From assembly GCF_900110105.1 (NCBI RefSeq), contig NZ_FOCL01000012.1, positions 1-64,000 on the forward strand: a stretch of 64,000 bases of DNA. The letters run 5' to 3'. How positions within the stretch are numbered: position 1 is the stretch's first letter; the number at the start of each line of letters is the position of its first letter. Below the pieces are notes generated by a model. It was not told where the DNA came from, made no database searches, and was given only the letters and a program-made list of their open reading frames with translations. The DNA is from Mucilaginibacter gossypiicola. GTDB taxonomy: Bacteria > Bacteroidota > Bacteroidia > Sphingobacteriales > Sphingobacteriaceae. Both the position numbers and the translations under genes were made by a program. Of the stretch, positions 28,149 to 36,537 are shown piece after piece.

Positions 28149-28880
28149 ATGAAATTAGCTATCGACCACAAAAGCCCTATCCCCCTGCATATACAGGCCG
28201 AACAACTGCTGCGCGAGCTGATCAAAGATCCTGCTTACCAGGCAGGTAAATTACTGCCAAATGAGGTTGAGCTGGCTAAAAAACTGGCCATATCACGCAC
28301 AACGCTGCGCCAGGCTATCAATAAGCTGGTTTATGAAGAACTGCTGATCCGCAAAAAGGGTTTTGGTACTAAAGTTGCCAACTCCAGGATCAGTTCAAAA
28401 TCAATGAACTGGCTTAGCTTTTCGCAGGAAATGAAAGCGAGGGGCATTAACGTAAAAAATTACGAATTGCACGTAAGCTGGGTATTCCCGGATGAAAGTA
28501 CCGCCAGCTTTTTTGATATTGGCACAGATAAAAAAATTGTAAAAATGGAAAGGCTCAGGGGCAGCAGCGATAGTCCCTTTGTTTATTTCATATCTTATTT
28601 TCACCCACGGATAGGACTTACCGGTGAGGAAGATTTTAAACGCCCGCTTTACGAAATGTTAGAGGACGAATATTCGACCATAGCCAACCTGTCTAAAGAG
28701 GAGATCAGCGCCCTTGAAGCCAATAAATTCATAGCCGGAAAGCTTGAAATTGAAGCCGGCAGCCCTGTATTATTCAGAAAAAGGTTTGTTTATGACCAGG
28801 GGGAACGCCCAATGGAATATAACCTTGGTTATTACAAAGCCGAAAGCTTCGTATACACCGTTGAAAGCCGCAGGACTTAA
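28149..28880 (+). CDS. GntR family transcriptional regulator, HutC/UTRA type
   Basis: Regulator of 243 residues. An N-terminal winged helix (about 1-75: PLHIQAEQLLRELI, LLPNEVELAKKLAISRTTLRQAINKLVYEELL, RKKGFGTKVA) is followed by a UTRA ligand-binding domain (about 95-238: MERLRGSSDSPFVYFISYF, EISALEANKFIAGKLEIEAGSPVLFRKR). UTRA domains bind sugars, sugar phosphates or other small molecules. It is divergent from the glycosidase gene at 26528; the 319-bp gap is AT-rich with a TATCTTTA box near 28110 that could be its -7 element. Confidence 0.93.
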   Translation: MKLAIDHKSPIPLHIQAEQLLRELIKDPAYQAGKLLPNEVELAKKLAISRTTLRQAINKLVYEELLIRKKGFGTKVANSRISSKSMNWLSFSQEMKARGINVKNYELHVSWVFPDESTASFFDIGTDKKIVKMERLRGSSDSPFVYFISYFHPRIGLTGEEDFKRPLYEMLEDEYSTIANLSKEEISALEANKFIAGKLEIEAGSPVLFRKRFVYDQGERPMEYNLGYYKAESFVYTVESRRT

Positions 28881-29269
28881 ACCTGAATGCCTGTATAACT
28901 ACTTTGTACCAACAAGTTTTCATTTAATAAAAATGTCATCGAACCAGCAGGCAAGGGAAAAACATGGCATTAGACAACTACTTTTGTTTAAGCAAAATGT
29001 TTAATAAGATGTAGTATACGGTAGCATCCGGATGATTTCCCGAACTTAACGACATTGTCATCCTAACGATTTTTTAAATTTAACAGCACTCCCATACTAA
29101 GCAAACGAGAGATACGTTAGAGCTGTATTATATTTTATATAAAAACCGTTGCTTTTAAAAATATTGCAATTCGTTGCCAATTATCTATTAACTAATTGCC
29201 ATTTATAAAAAAATACCAATAAAAGTAAAATTTCCATATTAAGATGACAATAAATGTAGTAATTACACG
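28881..29269. other. Intergenic stretch without a recognised gene
   Basis: About 390 AT-rich bases after the GntR gene. An overlapping out-of-frame extension exists but has no coding character. No hairpin terminator was found directly after the GntR stop. Confidence 0.5.
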
Positions 29270-29403
29270 TATATTTGTTGCACCATGTAAATAGCTGACA
29301 GGCAGCGCCACCGGTTCGACCCCGGGTTTACAGCTCTTCTCATAATTTAGGTTTATAATTGGTTAGAACGCATTCCTGCCCATCAGGAGTGCTTCTTTTT
29401 TTT
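29270..29403 (+). ncRNA. Candidate small structured RNA with tRNA-like arms, promoter box and terminator
   Basis: A perfect TAnnTTTG box (TATATTTG, 29270-29277) is followed about 8 bases later by a compact fold. TGTAAAT (29286-29292) pairs with GTTTACA (29326-29332) as a 7-bp stem including one G-T pair. Inside lie GCTG-ACAGG-CAGC (29294-29306) and a T-arm-like CCGG-TTCGACC-CCGG (29311-29325). Further on, TTGGTTAGAACGC (about 29359-29371) resembles a tRNA D-arm. A strong terminator follows: GCATTCCTG-CCCAT-CAGGAGTGC (29370-29392), then a T-rich run. There is no anticodon arm inside the closed fold and no CCA. It may be a small RNA, a decayed tRNA gene or an old integration site. Confidence 0.4.
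29370..29403 (+). terminator. Strong rho-independent terminator
   Basis: Nine-base arms with one G-T pair, a five-base loop, then TTCTTTTTTTT. No protein gene lies directly upstream, which is why a transcribed RNA is suspected. Confidence 0.75.
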
Positions 29404-29485
29404 ATACCCTTTTTGAAAGCTAAACGCAAAAGGCTTAATGCCGAAAGCCATCAGATAACTATCAAATTTTGCTTAATTACCTCTG

Positions 29486-29640
29486 AGAAGCTGTTTAAAA
29501 ACGATTAAATGGAACCCACGTCATTGCGAGGTACGAAGCAATCCCTGACTGTACAGGGCGGATTTGCTTAGCGGATCTGCCTCTTGGGGATTGCTTCGTA
29601 CCTCGCAATGACGGCTTTAATATATTTTCAAACAGCTTCT
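29486..29640. repeat. 155-bp nested palindromic element (CATTGCGAGG type)
   Basis: Outer arms AGAAGCTGTTT (29486-29496) and AAACAGCTTCT (29630-29640) are perfect inverts. Inner arms 29519-29545 and 29587-29613 are a perfect 27-bp inverted repeat around CATTGCGAGG and GAAGCAATCCC. It ends six bases before the stop of the SUMF1-domain gene, so its RNA would form a long hairpin at that transcript's 3' end. Confidence 0.9.
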
Positions 29641-29645
29641 TAATA

Positions 29646-30932
29646 TCAAAGTGCTTTTTGCGCAACTTGTGCTGAGTTATTACCAGGCTTAGCATCCTGC
29701 ACACACCGAAACCCAACGTGGTTTGTTGCCGAGCGATATTCGCCCTTACCTCTTGAGCCTACCATGTAGCGTGTACAGTATTGATCAGTACACAAGAACG
29801 AGCCGCCTCTTTGAACCTTCTTTTTTTGCCCAGGTTCCTGCGGATCAAAAGAGCTGGATGGGCCACCGGGATTGCGCGCTACAGTATTAGGATTAAAACT
29901 ATTATAATAATCATTACGGTACCAGTCGGCACACCATTCCCAGGCATTGCCGGCCATATCATATAAGCCATAGGCATTAGCGGGATATTTTTTTACCGGG
30001 CCAAGACCAGTTTCTCCATCTTCGGCATTATCATGGTTGGGAAAAGAGCCCTGGAATGTGTTGGCCATCCAATGGCCGTCCTGTTTCAATTGGTTACCCC
30101 AGGGATACAACTCACCGGCTTTACCTCCTCTTGCAGCAAATTCCCATTCGGCCTCTGTAGGCAGGCGTTTACCGGCCCATTTGGCATAAGCGGCTGCATC
30201 CTCCCAGGCTACCTGTACAACCGGGTAATTTTCTTTGCCTCTTAAATCAGATTCCGGCCCAAGAGGGTGTTTCCAGTCGGCCCCTTTCTGGTACGACCAC
30301 CATTGCGAAATATCATTTAACTGCACTTGATGATTCGGCGGGGTAAAAACAACAGATCCGGCAACGAGGTCTTCGGCCGGCACGCCCGGAAATTCTTCTG
30401 CCGTAGGTTTCTGCTCGGCCACGGTTACATAGCCGGTGGCCTTTACAAATTTGGCAAACTGGGCGTTGGTTACCTCGGTTTTATCCATATAAAAACCATC
30501 AACAAATACCCGGTGAACAGGCCTCGCGTCGTCCATAGCTTCCATGCCGCCATCGGTTATGCCGGTTGGGTTAACGCCTCCCATACTAAAAGTACCACCA
30601 GGAATCCAGGCCATATCCGTGTTTGTTTTACCTGCCGCTGCTGCGTTAAGCACGTTAATTACAGTAGGCTTAAATGCTTCGCCTCCCTGATGCATATATA
30701 AAATACTATCTTCCCTGATCATCCCGTTTTTGGTACAGGAGATGGCAGCTTTAATTTTAAAACCTGCTGTTGAAGCAGCGGCAGGCCTTGAACTTGTACT
30801 ATCAGAGCTGCTATTATCCTTATTACCCGAACTGCTACAGCTTTGAAAAACAAATGGTGCTAAAAATATAGCAGATATTGTCAGTAACGAAATTCCGGTA
30901 ATATGTGTAAGCTTAATCTTCATCAAGTTCAA
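29646..30932 (-). CDS. SUMF1/formylglycine-generating-enzyme-like lipoprotein
   Basis: Lipoprotein of 428 residues: signal ending VFQSC, then a Ser-rich linker (about 33-55). The FGE-sulfatase domain fills about 115-415 (WIPGGTFSMGG, VFVDGFYMDKTEVTNAQFAKFV, YAKWAGKRLPTEAEWEFAARGG, YDMAGNAWEWCADWY). Near the end, RGGSFLC381-TDQY-C386 followed by NHVGFRC keeps both active-site cysteines known from true formylglycine-generating enzymes. Those enzymes use copper and oxygen to oxidise a sulfatase cysteine to formylglycine. Many bacterial SUMF1 proteins lack the cysteines and do other jobs, so this one may be a real FGE or a gliding-motility/T9SS-associated relative (GldJ/GldK type). No sulfatase gene is in the window. 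Confidence 0.85.
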   Translation of the reverse strand: MNLMKIKLTHITGISLLTISAIFLAPFVFQSCSSSGNKDNSSSDSTSSRPAAASTAGFKIKAAISCTKNGMIREDSILYMHQGGEAFKPTVINVLNAAAAGKTNTDMAWIPGGTFSMGGVNPTGITDGGMEAMDDARPVHRVFVDGFYMDKTEVTNAQFAKFVKATGYVTVAEQKPTAEEFPGVPAEDLVAGSVVFTPPNHQVQLNDISQWWSYQKGADWKHPLGPESDLRGKENYPVVQVAWEDAAAYAKWAGKRLPTEAEWEFAARGGKAGELYPWGNQLKQDGHWMANTFQGSFPNHDNAEDGETGLGPVKKYPANAYGLYDMAGNAWEWCADWYRNDYYNSFNPNTVARNPGGPSSSFDPQEPGQKKKVQRGGSFLCTDQYCTRYMVGSRGKGEYRSATNHVGFRCVQDAKPGNNSAQVAQKAL

Positions 30933-31026
30933 ACTTAGTGATCTTTATGCAAAGCTATACGAGGGCATATGTAATATATCGTTTGCATTAAGAAATATCT
31001 ACATAATTTACCTTCACAGCACTTTT

Positions 31027-31455
31027 TCATTCGCGGTTATTGCGATATTTTAAATATATATTTCCTATCAGCATAACCAAACTACTTCCTAACCACAGCC
31101 AATAGCCAATTCTGTATTTTATAATAGTGGATGTTCCACCAGCTTCGTTTATCATTATCGATTTAAAAAACAAAAATGATAAAGCAAATAAAACGGCTAT
31201 AGCACTCGCTAAAAAAGATTGGCGAGGTTTTTTAGTAAAATAGCCCCATGACACCCACAAAGCCGGATTAGCTAACCAGGACCAACCAACAGCCGAAGAA
31301 AAAAAGCCAAAAAAACCGGATAACAATATGGCTGCACCTTCGCCCTCTTCACCTTCTTCTGCCGTCGTATCGAAACAGGGGAATATCAGCGCAGTTAAAA
31401 ACAATAAGATGCTTAGATATTTGAAGATTTTTGTAACGTGTATGGTTCTTAACAT
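31027..31455 (-). CDS. Small integral membrane protein of unknown function
   Basis: Protein of 142 residues with about four predicted membrane segments: 12-26 (YLSILLFLTALIFP), 40-60 (AILLSGFFGFFSSAVGW), about 82-99 (FLASAIAVLFALSFLFF) and about 117-135 (YWLWLGSSLVMLIGNIYL). A short acidic loop (EEGEEGEGA) follows the first helix. No family was recognised. It is monocistronic, between the SUMF1 gene (same strand, 94-bp gap) and the divergent carboxypeptidase gene. Confidence 0.7.
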   Translation of the reverse strand: MLRTIHVTKIFKYLSILLFLTALIFPCFDTTAEEGEEGEGAAILLSGFFGFFSSAVGWSWLANPALWVSWGYFTKKPRQSFLASAIAVLFALSFLFFKSIMINEAGGTSTIIKYRIGYWLWLGSSLVMLIGNIYLKYRNNRE

Positions 31456-31664
31456 TTTGTGACCGGTTAGGTGTTTAGCAAAAATTGCAGTTTATTATCC
31501 TGCATCTTTATTTCCTGATCGTCATTTGCAATAACAGATTTGATAATGATGCTGGATTGTATCTAATCGCTAAATATAATTAATATCGATGGGCAAGGTG
31601 GTACTTATGTCACGTTTTTTATACTTTTATGAACCCTGTTACATCAAAATGCAACAGGCACAAA

Positions 31665-32693
31665 ATGAACCGAAAACGCTTCATATCCTCCTTAGTTACA
31701 GCCGGCGCGGCACTATCAACCCCGGGGGTATGGGCATCCGCACTTAAAAGTTCTTATAGTAAAACATATCATAAAATCCCTCCCTATTTAAAAACAGGCG
31801 ATACTATAGGCATTATCAGTCCATCGGGATATATGAGCTTAACCGCCATAATACCATCTGTACAACTTATACAAAGCTGGGGTTTTAAGGTAGAGATTGG
31901 CGACAACACAGGCAAAAAGGATTTTATATACGGCGGAACAGATGAAGAGCGCGTGGCAGACTTACAGCAAATGCTGGATAACCCCAACATCAAAGCTGTT
32001 ATGTGTGCAAGGGGTGGCTACGGATTAGTAAGGATCATTGATCGGCTCGATTTTAGAAAGTTTAAGAAAAACCCCAAATGGATCATCGGCTTTAGCGATA
32101 TTACTGCCTTGCATTGCCATATTAACCGCAATTTTGGTATTGCCACCCTGCATTCAAAAATGTGCAACAGTTTCCCGAATGACTGGGCGAAGGCCGATGA
32201 TATGCAGATAGCCACCATTCAATCCATCAGGCAGGCACTTATGGGCGAAAATATTGATTATTCGTCGCCAGCGGTTGCGCAAAACCGGCAGGGAACAGCC
32301 GAAGCTATTTTAACAGGCGGCAACCTGAGTTTGATCACAACGCTTTCGGGCACTCCTTCCGATCTGGATACAGATGGAAAAATCTTATTTGTTGAAGACA
32401 CCCACGAATATCTCTACAATATCGACCGCATGTTCTGGAACCTGAAGCAAACCGGTAAGCTTTCGCACCTTGCCGGGCTAATTATAGGCGGCTTTCAACT
32501 AACGCCGGATATTGAAAGCGAAGAATTTGGCCACACCATTTATGATATCGTTACCGAAAAAGTAAAAGACTATGACTACCCGGTTTGCTTTGATTTTCCG
32601 GTGGGACATCAAAAAAATAATTTCGCCCTTAAATGCGGGGTACAGCATGTACTTGAGGTTAGTACAGACGGGAGCACATTAAAAGCGGTTTAA
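31665..32693 (+). CDS. LD-carboxypeptidase, peptidase family S66
   Basis: Cell-wall recycling or remodelling enzyme that removes the terminal D-Ala from muropeptide tetrapeptides. An ATG at 31629 is in frame, but 31665 is preferred because it opens on a Tat-like signal (NRKRFISSLVTAGAALS). Family landmarks are GDTIGIISPSG, CARGGYGLVRIID, then GFSD with the presumed nucleophile S144, E244 in FVEDTHE and H315 in FPVGHQ, the expected Ser-Glu-His triad. The exported form suggests action in the periplasm rather than in cytoplasmic recycling. Confidence 0.92.
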   Translation: MNRKRFISSLVTAGAALSTPGVWASALKSSYSKTYHKIPPYLKTGDTIGIISPSGYMSLTAIIPSVQLIQSWGFKVEIGDNTGKKDFIYGGTDEERVADLQQMLDNPNIKAVMCARGGYGLVRIIDRLDFRKFKKNPKWIIGFSDITALHCHINRNFGIATLHSKMCNSFPNDWAKADDMQIATIQSIRQALMGENIDYSSPAVAQNRQGTAEAILTGGNLSLITTLSGTPSDLDTDGKILFVEDTHEYLYNIDRMFWNLKQTGKLSHLAGLIIGGFQLTPDIESEEFGHTIYDIVTEKVKDYDYPVCFDFPVGHQKNNFALKCGVQHVLEVSTDGSTLKAV

Positions 32694-32706
32694 ACACAAA
32701 GTTTAT

Positions 32707-32843
32707 TCATTGCCGTTGACTTTAGTCAACGGTAAAAGCGGGCGGCGGTTAAGGGGCTTCAGCCCAATTATTCAAGCGGCATTGGGGCTAAAGCCCTTCT
32801 ACCCTCTTTTAATCATTCCGTTGACTAAAGTCAACGGCAATGA
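32707..32843. repeat. 137-bp palindromic element (GCCGTTGACTTTAGTCAACGG type)
   Basis: The outer arms 32707-32732 and 32818-32843 are perfect 26-bp inverts, each containing its own GTTGACTTTAGTCAAC palindrome. An inner imperfect pair (GGGGCTTCAGCCCAAT at 32753 and ATTGGGGCTAAAGCCC at 32781) nests inside. It lies between the convergent carboxypeptidase and oxidoreductase genes and may act as a two-way transcript end. Confidence 0.9.
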
Positions 32844-32904
32844 TTGAGTTTGATGAATAATAAAACGCTCTCTTGATAACAGAAGCAAACATCACGCTTC
32901 TTTA

Positions 32905-33909
32905 TCAGGCAGTCACACTCATAACCAACTTTTTACCGTAAATACGATTAGCTTCCATCAGCCGGTGGGCCTCCTGCGCAGTTTCGACAGTAAGGTTGCC
33001 GATAACATTTACAGCAGGTGCATCAATTTTATGGGCTTCAATTAGTTGAGCTAAATGATTGAGCGTATCTCCATACCATGTAAGATTATTTTCAATCGCA
33101 AATGCATAGGCCGCAATATTGAGGATATTGGCCCCTTTGTCAAATAAAATTTCGCGGGTGACAACGGTTCCTAAAAAAGTAACATCAACATAGTTTCCGT
33201 TCATTCTTAATACATCAGCCGTGGTTTCGGCTATGGTGCCTCCTACAAGGTCAACAGCATAATCAAACCGCTTACCGTGGTTGGCTGCAATAAGCAGATC
33301 TTTTAAACCCGGTTGATTATAATTGATGATTTGCCCGGAGCCAAGGCCAAGACTTTGCAATGCGGCTATACTTTCCCCGCTACCTGCTGTAGCTACGATG
33401 TTTGAAACGCCATTTGCTTTTAACAATTTTATCAAAAACCTGCCCACGCCGCCTGCAGCGCCATTAATAAAAATGCTGTCAGAAACTTCGGCCTGCATCC
33501 TGGTAAAACTATGCCAGGCCGTTAAACCCGACGATGGGATAGCGGCAGCTTCCTCAAAATTGATATGGCGAGGTTTACTGCCAATCATCCGGTAATTTAA
33601 CGCCATTAATTCGGCATAGCTTCCGTTTGATCCGCGACTACCGGCCAGGGCCATCACCTCATCGCCGGGCTTAACACCAATAACGTCCGTCCCTACCTGC
33701 AGCACTACTCCAGAGAGCTCACGCCCTAATATTGGCGAACGCATCAGCCTGCTTTCGCGCAGGCCCAGGCGCATCTGGTAATCAATAGGGTTAAAGGCAG
33801 CTGCTTTGATCTGTATCAGTACTTCGTCATTTTTAATTACAGGAGGATCCAGATGGCTTAAACTGAAGTTGGATACATCGCCAAAACCATTCAATTGTAT
33901 TGCTTTCAT
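32905..33909 (-). CDS. Zinc-free MDR family NADPH:quinone-type oxidoreductase
   Basis: Medium-chain dehydrogenase/reductase of 334 residues: MKAIQLNGFGD at the start, FNPIDYQMRLG and LGRELSGVV in the GroES-like domain, then the Rossmann motif INGAAGGVGRFLIKLLKANG (about 150-170). No structural or catalytic zinc cysteines are seen, which fits quinone or enoyl reductases using NADPH. It is divergent from an HxlR-type regulator 109 bases away, a common arrangement in which the regulator senses electrophiles or quinones. Confidence 0.9.
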   Translation of the reverse strand: MKAIQLNGFGDVSNFSLSHLDPPVIKNDEVLIQIKAAAFNPIDYQMRLGLRESRLMRSPILGRELSGVVLQVGTDVIGVKPGDEVMALAGSRGSNGSYAELMALNYRMIGSKPRHINFEEAAAIPSSGLTAWHSFTRMQAEVSDSIFINGAAGGVGRFLIKLLKANGVSNIVATAGSGESIAALQSLGLGSGQIINYNQPGLKDLLIAANHGKRFDYAVDLVGGTIAETTADVLRMNGNYVDVTFLGTVVTREILFDKGANILNIAAYAFAIENNLTWYGDTLNHLAQLIEAHKIDAPAVNVIGNLTVETAQEAHRLMEANRIYGKKLVMSVTA

Positions 33910-34017
33910 AAATGCAGAGCTTTAAATTTGCTTGTGCTCCAAAACTAAATACCCGACACGTAAATAACCCTTACTCCTTTAATTGAGAGCAACTCACAAA
34001 AAAGGGAGTACTTAATT
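33910..34017. promoter_or_regulatory. Divergent promoter region of the oxidoreductase and HxlR genes
   Basis: Contains TACTCCTTT (about 33971) and AAAGGGAGTA (about 34002), an imperfect inverted pair with a 22-base gap. It lies just before the regulator's ATG and is a plausible HxlR operator. Confidence 0.35.
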
Positions 34018-34353
34018 ATGATCAAGGAAAACTCGTCAAACGCCGTAAACAAAGCATTCCTGTACCGGTCGTGCCGGATAAACGGCGCACTTGATGCCAT
34101 TTCGGGCCGGTGGAAAGCCCTTATTGTTATTCATATCTCAGAAGGGAACGATCGCTTCAGCTTGCTAAAAACAGCGATGGAAGGTATAACCGACCAAACA
34201 TTGGGTAAACAACTGAAAGAGTTGGAGGCTTCAGGGCTTATCAGCAAAACCATCATCCCCGCTGTACCTGCGCGGGTTGATTATACGCTAACCCCAAAAG
34301 GACAAGCACTGCTGCCAATTTTGGCCAACCTATCCGAATGGAGCGATATGTAA
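34018..34353 (+). CDS. HxlR family transcriptional regulator
   Basis: Winged-helix regulator of 111 residues. Residues about 18-105 form the HxlR domain: YRSCRINGALDAISGRWKALIVIH, EGITDQTLGKQLKELEASGLI and VDYTLTPKGQALLPIL. C19 sits where the redox-sensing cysteine of YodB/HypR-like members is found. The divergent oxidoreductase gene is the likely target. The gene ends eight bases before the convergent gene at 34361. Confidence 0.93.
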   Translation: MIKENSSNAVNKAFLYRSCRINGALDAISGRWKALIVIHISEGNDRFSLLKTAMEGITDQTLGKQLKELEASGLISKTIIPAVPARVDYTLTPKGQALLPILANLSEWSDM

Positions 34354-34360
34354 GGTTGTG

Positions 34361-35521
34361 TTATTTCAGGTTTTCATCAAAGTCAACAAAGAGGTCGGCC
34401 TTGTCATTATCATAAATGCCGCCTGCTATAATGCTTTGCCCGGTTGTTCCGGGGTTATTACCATGCCCCAATGGCCATGAGCCTTTTGAATTGGTAACAC
34501 CGAAACCGGCATATGAAGCTGCCTGCAAGGCAAAATCGGTACAGTTATTTTTTGATAAATGATACTCCAGGCCATCATATTGTTGGGTAAGCTTCAGTAT
34601 CCTCTTAAAACGGCGCTCGGTTATAAACTTGCCCATCACTTCATCCCATTTGTGCGCCTCATCATTTTTGAAAGTGCCTGAAGTTTCCGGTTCCCATGGC
34701 GTAGCTGAAAATATATTGTCTTTTTTTGGATAGAATCCGAATGAAACAGAAACCGTAGTTGAATCGGTATTATACTTGATAAGCGTTATAAAAGTATGCC
34801 CGGTATTAGCCCGTACAAATACGGCAGGCTTACCTGGCTTGGGCTGTTTAACATGAAACAGCAAGGCATAGGCAGCCGCTTTTTTGCCATCATTAAAAGT
34901 ATTGAGGATCCGGTTGTAAGTAATTGATTTACTTTTCTTCTCCTTTTTATCTTTCAATTGCACCGGGCTGTTTACAAATACCGAATCATCATTTGCGTTG
35001 ATGGTCAACAAGCCGCTGTTTAAATGTAATTGCCGGCCGGCAGTATCTGTATTTAACGAATCCGCAATAGCAGGGGCACCCTCTTTTTTGGATACCATCG
35101 CCCTGAAAAAACATTTCATAGCAAGGGGGTACAAATGCAGCTTTGCAAATACATTGGCAAGCTTATAATATGATTTAACCCTGGCCTGGTTATAATTGTC
35201 TTCGCCGGTATTACCGGTCGATAACTCTTTTAAATAGCCCAATACTTTTTTGCGGCCTGCGTGGGTATCCAGTTCACTTTCCAGGTCCGTTTCAAAAGCT
35301 GCATCGGCTTTATCAATAACAGGTTTGTTTGATACCCCGGTAAGCAATTTGGCCGAATAACTATCATCAATGATGCTATGTGCAGCTGTATCTGGCAGCA
35401 GGTTAAGCTTATACCGTACCGATGCCGATAGCTGGGCAGATGCCGGGATTACATACAACATAGAGCCAATGGTTACAAAGGCGCTGAATAAATATTTTAT
35501 ACGATAAGCGGTCATGACCAA
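34361..35521 (-). CDS. Secreted protein with putative permuted NlpC/P60-like domain
   Basis: Protein of 386 residues with a signal peptide (about 1-29, ending PASAQ). Residues 30-200 are mostly helical with no family recognised. The C-terminal half contains NTGHTFITL (H242) and, later, LSKNNCTDFALQAASYAGF (C327). The order His then Cys, with HTF and NNC contexts, resembles permuted papain-like folds of the NlpC/P60 superfamily, which act as peptidases, amidases or acyltransferases. This is inference from two motifs. The gene stands alone, convergent with the HxlR gene. Confidence 0.6.
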   Translation of the reverse strand: MVMTAYRIKYLFSAFVTIGSMLYVIPASAQLSASVRYKLNLLPDTAAHSIIDDSYSAKLLTGVSNKPVIDKADAAFETDLESELDTHAGRKKVLGYLKELSTGNTGEDNYNQARVKSYYKLANVFAKLHLYPLAMKCFFRAMVSKKEGAPAIADSLNTDTAGRQLHLNSGLLTINANDDSVFVNSPVQLKDKKEKKSKSITYNRILNTFNDGKKAAAYALLFHVKQPKPGKPAVFVRANTGHTFITLIKYNTDSTTVSVSFGFYPKKDNIFSATPWEPETSGTFKNDEAHKWDEVMGKFITERRFKRILKLTQQYDGLEYHLSKNNCTDFALQAASYAGFGVTNSKGSWPLGHGNNPGTTGQSIIAGGIYDNDKADLFVDFDENLK

Positions 35522-35678
35522 TTTTTAAACTTGTGATAATTGTGCTACAGATATAATAACGAAAGGGGACGCGGTTACTAATTACCGGCAACAACAATAA
35601 CCCGGACGGTTATAGTTTAAAAAACGAAAACGGGGCGGATTAGTTTTCATATCAGTACAAACGTAATAACATTTTAAA

Positions 35679-35700
35679 TAGTCTACAAGTTTAGTAGATT
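35679..35700 (+). promoter_or_regulatory. 22-bp dyad motif upstream of the SDR gene, shared with the PhyH promoter
   Basis: TAGTCTAC-N7-GTAGATT type imperfect dyad. The same 22-bp pattern with identical spacing occurs at 36571-36592. Here it follows an AACATTTT stretch that lines up with the TACATTTG box of the second copy. Confidence 0.45.
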
Positions 35701-35742
35701 ATTTTTATTTAAACTTGCATTGCTGATATACTGATAAAAACA

Positions 35743-36519
35743 ATGGATCAATACGCATTAGTTACGGGGGCCGGTAAAGGCATTGGACGGGCAATGGCCA
35801 TATTGCTGGCGCAAAAAGGATATAACCTGCTACTGGTTTCGCGGTCGGAAAATGATCTCATTGCCGTGTCTACCCAAATAAAAACCGACTATCATGTTAA
35901 GGCTGATTATCTTGCGATTGATCTTTCGGTCGCGGGTGCAACCCTCCGGATCTTTGACTGGGCTAAAAGCTTAAATGTACCCATATCGATATTAATAAAT
36001 AATGCGGGGCACGGTGTGTGGGGAAATTTCGATGAATTGGATCTGGCCCCACAAACCGGCATGATGCAGGTTAACATGAATGCGCTTACCGAACTTTCCT
36101 ATCATTTTATCCCGCTTTTAAAACTACAACAACAGGCGTTTATCCTCAATGTGTCCAGCACTGCGGCTTACCAGGCTGTACCTACCCTGGCGATTTATGC
36201 TGCAACTAAAGCCTTTGTTTTATCATTTAGCCGGGCTTTGAGATATGAGCTTAAGGATGCCAATATTTCGGTAAGCTGCCTTAGCCCCGGCCCTACTGAC
36301 ACTGGTTTTGCACACAGTGCCGGGATGGATGCCCTGGCCGAACTCGCTGCAAAATTCAATATGAAGCCCGGGGAGGTTGCGACAATGGGTATAAAAGGCA
36401 TGTTCAATAAAAAAGCCGAAATAGTACCCGGATTTTTAAACAAGCTCTCGGCTGTAGCAGCAACGCATGGCCCTAAGAGCCTGATTGAAAGGGTAACTGC
36501 CGGACTTTACAAGCACTAA
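35743..36519 (+). CDS. Short-chain dehydrogenase/reductase (SDR)
   Basis: Classical SDR of 258 residues: cofactor motif TGAGKGIG (about 7-14), NNAGHG, catalytic Ser in NVSSTAAYQ and the Y152-AAT-K156 pair. It reduces or oxidises a carbonyl or alcohol with NAD(P)H. The basic SRS after the second strand (LLLVSRS) leans toward NADPH. The substrate is unknown. It shares a 22-bp upstream motif with the dioxygenase gene that follows, so the two may be co-regulated although separated by 266 bases. Confidence 0.92.
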   Translation: MDQYALVTGAGKGIGRAMAILLAQKGYNLLLVSRSENDLIAVSTQIKTDYHVKADYLAIDLSVAGATLRIFDWAKSLNVPISILINNAGHGVWGNFDELDLAPQTGMMQVNMNALTELSYHFIPLLKLQQQAFILNVSSTAAYQAVPTLAIYAATKAFVLSFSRALRYELKDANISVSCLSPGPTDTGFAHSAGMDALAELAAKFNMKPGEVATMGIKGMFNKKAEIVPGFLNKLSAVAATHGPKSLIERVTAGLYKH

Positions 36520-36537
36520 AAAATATTTTCATAAATA

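Noticed and set aside
29286..29332. Calling this segment a functional tRNA
   Set aside because: It has an acceptor-like stem and a T-arm but no anticodon arm, no CCA and a mismatch closing the T stem, so it was kept only as a candidate structured RNA.
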